A program made the translations under genes and the position numbers. From DASPHG01 sp035629775 (GTDB lineage Bacteria > Actinomycetota > Thermoleophilia > Solirubrobacterales > Thermoleophilaceae): DNA of 64,000 nt. This document shows positions 50,183-57,507 of this stretch, piece after piece (position 1 is the first letter of the stretch; the number at the start of each line of letters is the position of its first letter). The stretch covers positions 1 through 64,000 of the forward strand of contig DASPHG010000024.1 in NCBI GenBank assembly GCA_035629775.1. The letters are read 5' to 3'. The notes below the pieces were generated by a model. The model did no database searches and had not been told where the DNA came from. It was given only the letters and a program-made list of their open reading frames with translations.

Positions 50183-51399
50183 TAGAGCTTCTCGGCGAGC
50201 TTCTCGAGCGCCACGGGCAGCGCCTCGTCGCGGCGCGTCCGCGGCAGGTCGCGCGCCTTGACCGCGGGCGTGATCCCGGTCTGTGAGATGTTCTCGCCGC
50301 TCGGCAGGTAGTAGCTGCCGACCGTCAGGTCGAGCGCGCCACCGTTCGAGAGCGGCTCGAGCTCCTGGAAGACGCCCTTGCCGAACGTCTTCTCGCCGAC
50401 GAGCGTTCCGCGCTTGGTGTCGCGCAGCGCCCCGGACACGATCTCGGACGCGCTGGCGGTGCCGCGGTCGACCAGTACGACGACGGGCAGCTCTTTGCTG
50501 ATCGCCTCGCCCTCGGCCTCGAACTCGCGCTCCGGCCGCTTTCTGCCCTTGGTCGAGACGATCGTCCCGTCCTCGATGAAGATGCTGGACACGAGCACCG
50601 ACTCGCGGAGCAGGCCGCCGCCGTTCCCGCGCAGGTCGAGCACGATGCCCTCGGCGCCGTCCTCGATCAGCCGGTCCAGCTTCTCGCGCAGCTCGCCGTG
50701 CGCTCCCGACGTGAACGAGAGCAGCCGCGCGTACCCGACCCGCTTGCCGCCGGCCCGCCGCATGCGCGACTGGACGATCGGGATCTCGATGCTCGCGCGC
50801 TCGACCTCCACCTCGCGCCGGCGGTCGCGATCGCCGGCGGGCAGGACGGTCAGCTCGACCGTCGTCCCCGGCTTGCCCTTGATCTTCGCCGTCGATACGT
50901 CGGTCGGTTCGCCGGCAATCGACTCGCCGTCGACGTGCGTGATCACATCGTCCTTGCGGATCCCCGCCTTCTCTGCGGGCGAGCCCTCGAACACGCTCAC
51001 CACCAGGAGCCCGCGCGGATGCTCCTGGACCGTCATGCCGACGCCCTCGAAGCGGCCGCTCACCGACTGGCTGAAGAGCTGCGCCTCCTCGGGCGTCAGG
51101 TAGTGGGAGAAGCGGTCGCCCAGCTCGCGCACGATGCCCTTGTACGAGGCCTGGTCGAGTGCGTCCTCGTCGACCTCCTTGTAGAAGCCGTCCTTGATCG
51201 AATCGATGATCTCGGCCCGGACGGCGCGCTCGTCCTCGACGAAGATCTCGCGCAGCTCGGTCGGCAGGTGCTCCGGGTTGCCCCCGAGGAACATTCCGGC
51301 GCACAGCGCGGCGACGACCGCGGCGATCGTCGCGATCAGCTTGTAGAGCGGCCGCACCGCGGGCAGGCTACTGAGAGCGGACCGAAGGTCCGCGGTCAC
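50182..51399 (-). CDS. C-terminal processing peptidase (S41 family) with PDZ domain
   Basis: A 405-residue exported or membrane-anchored serine protease of the CtpA type. Residues 18-38 form an N-terminal span (KLIATIAAVVAALCAGMFLG). A PDZ domain covers about 118-200 (GSPAEKAGIRKDDVITHVDG). The catalytic site is the Ser-Lys dyad Ser316 (GTASASEIV) and Lys341 (EKTFGKGVFQ), 25 residues apart as in the family. In many firmicutes and actinobacteria it follows ftsX, as here, and trims cell-envelope proteins. The stop overlaps rnr by one base. Confidence 0.93.
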   Translation of the reverse strand: MTADLRSALSSLPAVRPLYKLIATIAAVVAALCAGMFLGGNPEHLPTELREIFVEDERAVRAEIIDSIKDGFYKEVDEDALDQASYKGIVRELGDRFSHYLTPEEAQLFSQSVSGRFEGVGMTVQEHPRGLLVVSVFEGSPAEKAGIRKDDVITHVDGESIAGEPTDVSTAKIKGKPGTTVELTVLPAGDRDRRREVEVERASIEIPIVQSRMRRAGGKRVGYARLLSFTSGAHGELREKLDRLIEDGAEGIVLDLRGNGGGLLRESVLVSSIFIEDGTIVSTKGRKRPEREFEAEGEAISKELPVVVLVDRGTASASEIVSGALRDTKRGTLVGEKTFGKGVFQELEPLSNGGALDLTVGSYYLPSGENISQTGITPAVKARDLPRTRRDEALPVALEKLAEKL

Positions 51400-51464
51400 G
51401 ACGACCGGAAGTCGGCACGGCGATCAGAACGCGGACATGGATGTCCGCGGAGGTATCCACAGCG

Positions 51465-52361
51465 CTAGATCCGCAGGAAGCGGCGAAGCGTGAGGCCGCT
51501 GCCGAGCGCCGAGACGGCCATGCAGGACAAGAGCAGGAGCACGATCAGCAGCGGGAAGTCGATCGTGTCCGGCGCCGCGAGCAGCGCGAAGCGGTCCGAG
51601 AGCGGGTCCACGAAGGTCTCCTTGGCGATCGTTAGGAGCAGGATCGCCAGGAGGCCGCCCATCGCGCCGACGATGAGTCCCTCGATCACGAACGGCCAGC
51701 GGATGAACCAGTTGGTCGCCCCGACCAGCTTCATCACCTCGACCTCGCGCCGGCGCGAGAAGATCGACAGGCGGATCGTGTTCGCCACGAGCGCGATCGA
51801 CGCCAGCACGAGTAGGGCGGCGAGGCCGGCGGTCAGGGCCTTCACGAGCCCGGTCGCCTTCAGGATCTTGTCCGTCTCGTCCTCGCGGTTGCGCACCTCG
51901 TCGATCGCGGCGAGTTGCGGCTCGCGCTTGCCCTGCGCGTTGAGCGGAGCGAGGCTGTCCACGATCGCGCCGACCGAGTCGGGGTCCTCGGGATAGATCC
52001 GGAACGAGTCGGGGAGCGGGTTGCGCCCGAGCAGCTCGAACGCCTCGGGGTTGCGCTGCTTCTCCTTCTCGAGCGCCTCCTCCTTGGAGATGAACTGGAC
52101 GGTCTTCACGTCGGTCGTCGCCGCCAGCTCCTGGCGGAGCTCCTCGACCTCGTCGTCCGTGGCCGAGTTCTGGATGTAGACGTCCACGAGCACCCGATTG
52201 CGGACCTCGTTCGCGGTGCCGGTCGTGGCCTGGACGATCGGGATGAAGATGCCGAGCACGAGCGCGGTCAGCAGGACAGTGACCGTGGCCGCGAGGCTCG
52301 GGGCCGCGTTGCGGGAGAGGGCGCGGAGCGCCTCCTTGAGGAAGAAAGCGGGACGCAGCAT
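51465..52361 (-). CDS. ftsX: Cell-division protein FtsX
   Basis: A 298-residue four-span membrane protein. The N-terminal cytosolic helix FFLKEALRALSRNAAPS is followed by span one (TVTVLLTALVLGIFIPIVQ), an extracellular loop with the FtsX ECD signature (NRVLVDVYIQNSATDDEVEELRQ, DVKTVQFISKEEALEK), three C-terminal spans and SRRREVEVMKLVGATNWFIR, the conserved coupling helix. With FtsE it drives peptidoglycan hydrolases at the septum. TAATG overlap with ftsE. The ctpA gene follows 65 bases on. Confidence 0.95.
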   Translation of the reverse strand: MLRPAFFLKEALRALSRNAAPSLAATVTVLLTALVLGIFIPIVQATTGTANEVRNRVLVDVYIQNSATDDEVEELRQELAATTDVKTVQFISKEEALEKEKQRNPEAFELLGRNPLPDSFRIYPEDPDSVGAIVDSLAPLNAQGKREPQLAAIDEVRNREDETDKILKATGLVKALTAGLAALLVLASIALVANTIRLSIFSRRREVEVMKLVGATNWFIRWPFVIEGLIVGAMGGLLAILLLTIAKETFVDPLSDRFALLAAPDTIDFPLLIVLLLLSCMAVSALGSGLTLRRFLRI

Positions 52362-53176
52362 TAGTTCGGGTGACCCTCGGCGCCGATGCCCATCTCGCCG
52401 CGCAGGCGAATCGCGAACTCGCTGGTGGACTCGTCCGGGCGGTAGAGGCCGGAGACCTGGTCGCGGATGATCCGGCCCTCCTGGAGCTCGACCACGCGGC
52501 GACGCATCTTGTCCACCATCGAGTGGTCGTGGGTCGCGACGACGACCGTCGTGCCCGTGCGGTTGATGCGATAGATCAGCTGCATGATCCCGATGGACGT
52601 CTCGGGGTCGAGGTTGCCGGTCGGCTCGTCGGCCAGCAGGAGCGGCGGATGGTTCACGAACGCACGCGCGATCGAGACGCGCTGCTGCTCGCCGCCCGAG
52701 AGCTCGTCGGGGTAGTTGTGAAGCTTGGTCGAGAGACCCACCAGGCGCAGGATGTCCGGCACCTTGCGGCGGATCTCCTGGCGCGACTCGCCGATCACCT
52801 GAAGCGAGTACGCGACGTTCTCGTACACCGTGCGGTTCGGCAGCAGCTTGTAGTCCTGGAAGACGACGCCGATGTTGCGGCGCAGGTACGGGACCTTGCT
52901 GCGCGGGATCTCGGCCAGGTTGCGGCCGGCGATCTTGAGCTCGCCCTTCGACGGCTCGAGCTCCTTCATCAGCAGCCTGATGCAGGTGGACTTCCCGCAG
53001 CCGGTAGCACCCACGAGGAAGACGAACTCGCCGCGGCCGATCCGCATCGAAGCGCGGTCCAGGCCGACGGCTCCCCCGTCGTAGACCTTCGTGACGTCCT
53101 TGAACTCGACTACGGGCGCTGCCGGCTTCGGCGCGGAGCGCCGCCGCGGCGCGACCTCTGTGGGCCTCGTCGCCAT
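52361..53176 (-). CDS. ftsE: Cell-division ATP-binding protein FtsE
   Basis: A 271-residue ABC ATPase. Walker A is LVGATGCGKSTCIRLLMKEL, the Q-loop is in GVVFQDYKLLPNRT (typical FtsE QDYKLLP), the signature is LSGGEQQRVSIARAF and Walker B is LLLADEPTGNLDP. A basic N-terminal extension (ATRPTEVAPRRRSAPKPAA) precedes the domain, starting at ATG 53176; an ATG at 53248 is possible but lacks a clear ribosome site. A C-terminal tail of about 40 residues follows the ABC domain, longer than in E. coli, where it is often used for FtsX contact. Confidence 0.94.
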   Translation of the reverse strand: MATRPTEVAPRRRSAPKPAAPVVEFKDVTKVYDGGAVGLDRASMRIGRGEFVFLVGATGCGKSTCIRLLMKELEPSKGELKIAGRNLAEIPRSKVPYLRRNIGVVFQDYKLLPNRTVYENVAYSLQVIGESRQEIRRKVPDILRLVGLSTKLHNYPDELSGGEQQRVSIARAFVNHPPLLLADEPTGNLDPETSIGIMQLIYRINRTGTTVVVATHDHSMVDKMRRRVVELQEGRIIRDQVSGLYRPDESTSEFAIRLRGEMGIGAEGHPN

Positions 53177-53247
53177 CTGTCTTGATGGATAGCGGATCTC
53201 CTGCCCGCGCTCGACGGTTGCAAGCGTTATTTCACGCGGTGCGGGCA

Positions 53248-53253
53248 TACGAT
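53248..53253 (+). promoter_or_regulatory. -10 hexamer of the Gmad2 lipoprotein gene
   Basis: TACGAT lies exactly six bases before GTG 53260, so the message is probably leaderless. The element lies upstream of the divergent ftsE gene, and its region could also carry the promoter for ftsE. Confidence 0.5.
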
Positions 53254-53259
53254 GCGGCG

Positions 53260-53913
53260 GTGCGGCTCTTCGTGACAGCGCTCGTCGCAGCCGCCGTGTT
53301 CACGGGCTGCGGCGACGACGACGAGCCGGCCGAGACCGCGCCGACCGCGCCTCCGGCAGCAGCGACCGAGGCGCTGTGGCCCCCATCCGGCGAGGGAAGC
53401 GGCGATCCGCGCGCGACGGCTCGCTCGTTCGTCGAGGAGTACATCGGCATCGAGAACCCCGCGCTGTCCGAATTCCGGGAGACCGAGCCCGGCGTCGGGG
53501 AGGTCACGGTTCACCGACGCGGCGAGGACGGGCGCGCACTCGAGACGGAGGTCGCGGCGCTCGCACTGCGCCGGCTCGACGGCGAGACCTGGTCGGTCAT
53601 CTCGGCCCATTCGCCCGAGGTCGAGGTGACGCAGCCGTCAGCGCGAGATGTGATCACCTCTCCGGTGCGCGTCGCCGGACGCGGGCGCGGGTTCGAGGGC
53701 AACGTGGTGATCGAGGTGCGCGACGAGTACGCGGTCGACCCGCTGGCCCAGCGCGCGGTGATCGCGGGCAGCATGGGAAAGCTCGAGCCGTTCTCGGCAA
53801 AGCTCCCCTTCGATCCGGGCACCGACACCGGCGCGATCGTCGCGAAGACCGGCTCCGGCATCGCCGCCGCCGACGGCTTCGCGGCGTTCGTCGTGCGGTT
53901 CGCCGACGGCTGA
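53260..53913 (+). CDS. Gmad2-domain lipoprotein
   Basis: A 217-residue lipoprotein from GTG: hydrophobic core RLFVTALVAAAVF, lipobox FTGC, acidic/Pro/Ala linker. Residues about 45-120 form a small alpha/beta region (ATARSFVEEYIGIENPALSE). The C-terminal part (ITSPVRVAGRGRGFEGNVVI, DEYAVDPLAQRAVIAG, FSAKLPFDPGTDTG) is the Gmad2 immunoglobulin-like domain found in spore-germination and cell-wall proteins. No enzyme activity expected. It is divergent from ftsE and convergent with the reductase gene. Confidence 0.8.
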   Translation: MRLFVTALVAAAVFTGCGDDDEPAETAPTAPPAAATEALWPPSGEGSGDPRATARSFVEEYIGIENPALSEFRETEPGVGEVTVHRRGEDGRALETEVAALALRRLDGETWSVISAHSPEVEVTQPSARDVITSPVRVAGRGRGFEGNVVIEVRDEYAVDPLAQRAVIAGSMGKLEPFSAKLPFDPGTDTGAIVAKTGSGIAAADGFAAFVVRFADG

Positions 53914-53921
53914 GGCGCCGC

Positions 53922-54662
53922 TCAGCGCCGCAGGCGGTAACGCGCGAACAGGTGGGACTCGTTCTCGAGCAGCCAGACCAGTTCGAGCTCGGTCGTCTCG
54001 AGCAGGACCCCGGAGACCATGGTGGGCGCGTCCGGCTCGCCGGCGAGCTTGGGCGCCAGGCATAGGAAGATCTCGTCGACGCCGCCGACGCGCAGGAGCT
54101 CGGCGTTCAGCGTCGGGCCGCCCTCGCACAGGACGGAGCGGATCCCGCGCGCGCGAAGCTCGGCGAGCAGCCGGCTGACGTCCACCGGGCCCTCGTCGGC
54201 GCGCAGGTACTCGATCGAGGCCGCGCCCTCGAGCTCGCCGTCCGAAAACGTCGCCACGAGCACCTCCTGCTCCGGCTCGTGGAGCAGGGGCAGGTCCTCG
54301 GGCAGGTCGAGCCGGCCGCTCACGATCACGGCGAGCGGGTCGGGGGCGAGCCCGGCATGCAGCCGCGCCGCGCGCCGCTCGGGCTTGCGCACGAGCCGGC
54401 CGTAGCGCTCGGCGCGCAGCGTGCCCGCGCCGACCATGACGGCGTCGACGCGCGTCCGGAGCGCGTGGAAGAGGTCCTGGTCGGCGGCGTTCCCGATCGG
54501 CCCCGAGCGGCCCCTGATCGTCGCGCGACCATCCGCTGTCGTGACCATGTTGAGGACGAGGTACGGCCGGTCCTCGCGCGCGAGGTCCCCGAGCGTCAGG
54601 TCCTCGACCACCGCGGCCGCGTCCGGTAGCTCACCCGGCCCTGGCAGGAGCTGGCGGAACAT
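53922..54662 (-). CDS. RibD C-terminal / dihydrofolate-reductase-fold reductase
   Basis: A 246-residue protein with the RibD_C reductase fold: YLVLNMVTTADGRATIRGRS, DAVMVGAGTLRAERYGRLV, RGIRSVLCEGGPTLNAELLR and DEIFLCLAPKLAGEP. Stand-alone versions reduce a pyrimidine or similar intermediate with NADPH, for example in riboflavin or folate-like pathways, or act on unknown substrates. No ribD deaminase part and no rib cluster are nearby, so the role is open. TACGCT lies six bases before the ATG, the leaderless pattern. Confidence 0.85.
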   Translation of the reverse strand: MFRQLLPGPGELPDAAAVVEDLTLGDLAREDRPYLVLNMVTTADGRATIRGRSGPIGNAADQDLFHALRTRVDAVMVGAGTLRAERYGRLVRKPERRAARLHAGLAPDPLAVIVSGRLDLPEDLPLLHEPEQEVLVATFSDGELEGAASIEYLRADEGPVDVSRLLAELRARGIRSVLCEGGPTLNAELLRVGGVDEIFLCLAPKLAGEPDAPTMVSGVLLETTELELVWLLENESHLFARYRLRR

Positions 54663-54668
54663 CGCGCC

Positions 54669-54674
54669 AGCGTA
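54669..54674 (-). promoter_or_regulatory. -10 hexamer of the RibD-C reductase gene
   Basis: TACGCT on the minus strand, six bases before the ATG at 54662. Identical hexamer to those upstream of the SARP-sensor and IGGPGD peptide genes. Confidence 0.5.
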
Positions 54675-54732
54675 GCCCGCACACGCGGACCGGGCGGGGG
54701 CGAGGACGAGCCCGACGACATACTCGAGTCCG

Positions 54733-55095
54733 ATGACGACGCGGACGCGGTCGACGACGACAACTCGGGCCCGGGCGGCGGAGGCAGCTCCGGGTCCGGA
54801 TCCGACGACGACGACGACGCGGACTGACCGCGCGGCCGCGGTCCTCGCGCGGATCCGCGCGACGCCGCCCGGCTTCGTGCGGACCTACGGAGACGTCTCG
54901 CCGGGCGCGCCACGCTTCGCGGGCGCAGTGCTCTCCGAGTACGAGGGCGACGATCTCCCCTGGCAGCGGATCGTGCGGGCCGACGGGTCCCTCGCGAAGG
55001 GCCGGCGGCAGCGGCGCCTGCTCGAGGCGGAGGGAGTGCCGTTCCGCGGCGACCGCGTGGACATGCGCGTGGCGCGGCTGCCGGACATGTTCTGA
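54733..55095 (+). CDS. Alkyltransferase-like protein (MGMT family without catalytic Cys)
   Basis: A 120-residue protein. A Thr/Arg-rich N-terminus of about 33 residues precedes the O6-methylguanine methyltransferase DNA-binding domain: VLARIRATPPGFVRTYGDVS, RFAGAVLSEYEGDDLPWQRI and RQRRLLEAEGVPF. The position of the PCHR active-site motif reads LPWQRIVRADG, so Trp replaces Cys, as in ATL proteins that flag alkylated guanine for nucleotide excision repair. The true start could be later, near 54823, as the leader is low complexity. Confidence 0.8.
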   Translation: MTTRTRSTTTTRARAAEAAPGPDPTTTTTRTDRAAAVLARIRATPPGFVRTYGDVSPGAPRFAGAVLSEYEGDDLPWQRIVRADGSLAKGRRQRRLLEAEGVPFRGDRVDMRVARLPDMF

Positions 55096-55096
55096 C

Positions 55097-55102
55097 TAAC
55101 GT
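55097..55102 (+). promoter_or_regulatory. -10 hexamer of the alpha/beta-fold gene
   Basis: TAACGT followed by six bases (CACAGC) and ATG 55109. It lies three bases past the stop of the ATL gene, so the downstream gene need not be co-transcribed. Confidence 0.5.
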
Positions 55103-55108
55103 CACAGC

Positions 55109-55885
55109 ATGCCGCTGCTCGCACGCCCCGACGGAGCCGAGATCTACTGGGAGGAAGCGGGTGACGGTCCGGGCGTCCTGATCTGCAACACGTTCAACCT
55201 GGGACCTGTGGGAGACCTTGTCGAGCGGCTCGCACCGGAGCGGCGGGTCGTCCTGTACGAGCAGCGGGGCACCGGTCGCTCGAGCAAGCAGGGGCCGTAC
55301 GACATCGACACCGGCGTCGCGGACGTCGAGGCGCTCGTCGAGGAGACGGGTCCGGTCGAGGTCGCATTCGGGATCGGCGACGGGGGTCACCGCGCCGTCC
55401 GGCTCGCGGACGCGCGGCCGGACCTCGCCGACCGCGTCGTCTTCACGAGCGGCACGCTCGGCGGCTTTCGCGGCGAGCGGGTGGCCGGCTACGCGGGCTC
55501 GACGGGGGTCCTGAGCGCGCTCATGAGCCTGGTGCGGCGCGACTACCGCAGCGGCTTGCGCCAGATGATGATGGGCTCGGCCGCCGATAGCGCGCAGGAG
55601 CGGCAGCGGGTCGAGGAGCTGGCCGCGATCGTGCCCCAGGAGGCGGCCGTCGGATATCTCGACGCCTGGATCGGTGCCGACTCGCTTGACGCCTCCCGGC
55701 GGCTCGGCGAGCGCCTCACCGTGCTCGCCTACCCGGGCAACGCTTGGTTCCCGCTCGAGTCCTACGAGGAGCTCCGGGACCACCTGACGGGCGCATGCTT
55801 CGAGCTCGTCGAGGACGGGCCGATGAGCCGGCCGGACCTCGCCGCCGATGTGCTGCTGCGGGTGAGCGCGCCGACTAAGGGGTGA
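55109..55885 (+). CDS. Alpha/beta-hydrolase-fold protein lacking the catalytic triad
   Basis: A 258-residue protein with the fold's landmarks (ARPDGAEIYWEEAGDGPGV, RRVVLYEQRGTGRSSKQ), but the nucleophile elbow reads GIGDGG with Gly90 where Ser should be, and no GxGH motif is present near the end (the matching region is LVEDGPMSRPD). It is therefore probably a non-catalytic family member with a binding or regulatory role. An Asp nucleophile shifted by one residue is less likely. It is convergent with nadA, overlapping it by 11 bases. Confidence 0.75.
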   Translation: MPLLARPDGAEIYWEEAGDGPGVLICNTFNLGPVGDLVERLAPERRVVLYEQRGTGRSSKQGPYDIDTGVADVEALVEETGPVEVAFGIGDGGHRAVRLADARPDLADRVVFTSGTLGGFRGERVAGYAGSTGVLSALMSLVRRDYRSGLRQMMMGSAADSAQERQRVEELAAIVPQEAAVGYLDAWIGADSLDASRRLGERLTVLAYPGNAWFPLESYEELRDHLTGACFELVEDGPMSRPDLAADVLLRVSAPTKG

Positions 55886-56873
55886 TCGAGATCATCCGCT
55901 CGATCGGGATGCGCGCCTTCTCGGCGATGTCCGGCGGCACCTTCACCTCGTAGGCGCCGGTCTCGTCGAGCAGGGCGTCGCGCACCTTCGGGAGCGTGAT
56001 CATCTTCATGTACTGGCAGACGGCCTTGCGGTCGAGCGGGATGAACTTCTTGCCGGGGTTCGCCTCCTCGAGCGGGTGCAGCATGCCGGTCTCGGTCGCG
56101 ACGATGAACTCCTTCGCGTCCGACTCAGCCGCGTGCGTGAGCATGCCGCCGGTGGAGAGCATGTGCGTGTTCTCCGCGTCGATATCGCCATGCGCGACGT
56201 ACTCCATGACCGCGGTGGTGCAGCCGCACTCCGGGTGGATCAGCATGTCCGCGTCCGGATGCTCGTCCCGCATCCGCTGGACGTCGTCCGGGCGGAGGGC
56301 GGCGTGTACGTGGCACTCGCCGGTCCAGACGTGCATCTTCTTGCCGGTCCGCTGCTCGACGAACGCGCCGAGCCACATGTCGGGGCCGAACAGGATCTCG
56401 GTGTCCCGGCCGTGCTCGCGGTAGATGTGCTCGACCACCTTGACCGCGTTCGACGACGTGACGCAGTAGTCGGTCTCCGCCTTCACCTCGGCGGTCGTGT
56501 TGACGTACATCACGACGATCGCGCCCGGGTGCTGCGCCTTCCAGGTGCGGAGAGCGTCGGCCGTGATCGTGTCGGCCAGTGAGCAGCCGGCCTCGGCGTC
56601 GGGCAGCAGAACGGTCTTGTCGGGCGAGAGCACGGAGGCCGTCTCGGCCATGAAGTGGACGCCGCAGAAGACGATGGTGTCCGCCCCCGCGCTGGCGGCC
56701 TTCCGCGACAGGCCGAGCGAGTCGCCCACGAAGTCGGCCACCTCCTGCACCTCCGGCACTTGGTAGTTGTGCGCCAGGATCACGGCGTTCCGCTTGCGCG
56801 CCAGCTCGCGTACCTCCGCCTTGAGGGCGGGGATGTTCTCGAGGACCAGGGGTGCGTTCACTTTGCTCTCCAA
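55875..56873 (-). CDS. nadA: Quinolinate synthase A
   Basis: A 332-residue NadA of B. subtilis-type length. It begins VNAPLVLENIPALKAEVREL and shows AVILAHNYQVPEVQEVADFVG, TIVFCGVHFMAETASVLSP, DAEAGCSLAD, VWTGECHVHAAL and HPECGCTTAVMEYVAH. The three 4Fe-4S cysteines lie in the FCGVHF, HPECGC and late AVCQYMK segments. It condenses iminoaspartate with dihydroxyacetone phosphate to quinolinate for NAD synthesis. nadC lies 5 kb downstream; no nadB is in the window. Confidence 0.96.
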   Translation of the reverse strand: MESKVNAPLVLENIPALKAEVRELARKRNAVILAHNYQVPEVQEVADFVGDSLGLSRKAASAGADTIVFCGVHFMAETASVLSPDKTVLLPDAEAGCSLADTITADALRTWKAQHPGAIVVMYVNTTAEVKAETDYCVTSSNAVKVVEHIYREHGRDTEILFGPDMWLGAFVEQRTGKKMHVWTGECHVHAALRPDDVQRMRDEHPDADMLIHPECGCTTAVMEYVAHGDIDAENTHMLSTGGMLTHAAESDAKEFIVATETGMLHPLEEANPGKKFIPLDRKAVCQYMKMITLPKVRDALLDETGAYEVKVPPDIAEKARIPIERMISITP

Positions 56874-56948
56874 GCCGGGTGCGAGATCTATGTTTCGACC
56901 GCGCTGCGCTTGGCCGAAATGACACCTCCAGTGTAGCCCCCCGGACGC

Positions 56949-57506
56949 CTAGCGCCCGCTCCACCGGAAGTGGATGTGAGGGGTCACCGCCTCAAGGCCG
57001 AGGCCGTTGGTCGCATCTCCCCAGAGCTCGCCCTCGAGCCGCACGGGTTCCGCACCGGCCGGGCACGCTCTGCCCAGGCGCACGGTCTCCGTCCTGGCGG
57101 CGCGCACGGGGATGCGCGCCCCGGGCGCCGACCGGATCCGCTCGACCTGCGACGGCGGGAAGTAGTGGACGCGCGGCCGGCGCACGATCCGGCCGCCGCC
57201 GGCCCGGCATGAGATCGACTCGGTCACCGCCACTCGCACGCGCGGCAGCCCGCTGTCCTCGTCCGTGCCAACGGTCGTCCCGGTCAGCCGCGGCCGCGTG
57301 AGCCGGACCGGCTCCGGAGCCGGTCCGCCCGGCTGAGCGGCGCGTGCCACCACGCCGCTGCCCGGGAGCCTCAGCGAGACCGCGGCGCTCGGTGGGGACG
57401 AGTCGCGGTTGGGCACCGCGACGCGCCCGCCGATCGGCTCATCGCCCTCCCCGCCTCCGCACCCGGCCGCGAGCGCGACGGCTGTCAGGGCGGCCGCGCG
57501 CCGCAC
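56949..57506 (-). CDS. Hypothetical lipoprotein
   Basis: A 185-residue lipoprotein with lipobox VALAAGC near residue 16 and a GGGEGDEP linker. The mature part is Arg/Val/Pro-rich with three cysteines (ESISCRAGGG, GRACPAGAEP) and ends in VTPHIHFRWSGR. No family is recognised. It follows the subtilase gene by one base, so it is probably co-translated and might be a partner or inhibitor of the protease; that is only inference from position. Confidence 0.6.
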   Translation of the reverse strand: MRRAAALTAVALAAGCGGGEGDEPIGGRVAVPNRDSSPPSAAVSLRLPGSGVVARAAQPGGPAPEPVRLTRPRLTGTTVGTDEDSGLPRVRVAVTESISCRAGGGRIVRRPRVHYFPPSQVERIRSAPGARIPVRAARTETVRLGRACPAGAEPVRLEGELWGDATNGLGLEAVTPHIHFRWSGR

Positions 57507-57507
57507 C

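Noticed and set aside
54692..54832. Acidic Asp/Gly-rich open stretch overlapping the ATL gene
   Set aside because: It has no ATG, GTG or TTG start in frame and no ribosome site; the overlapping ATL frame has a recognised domain downstream.
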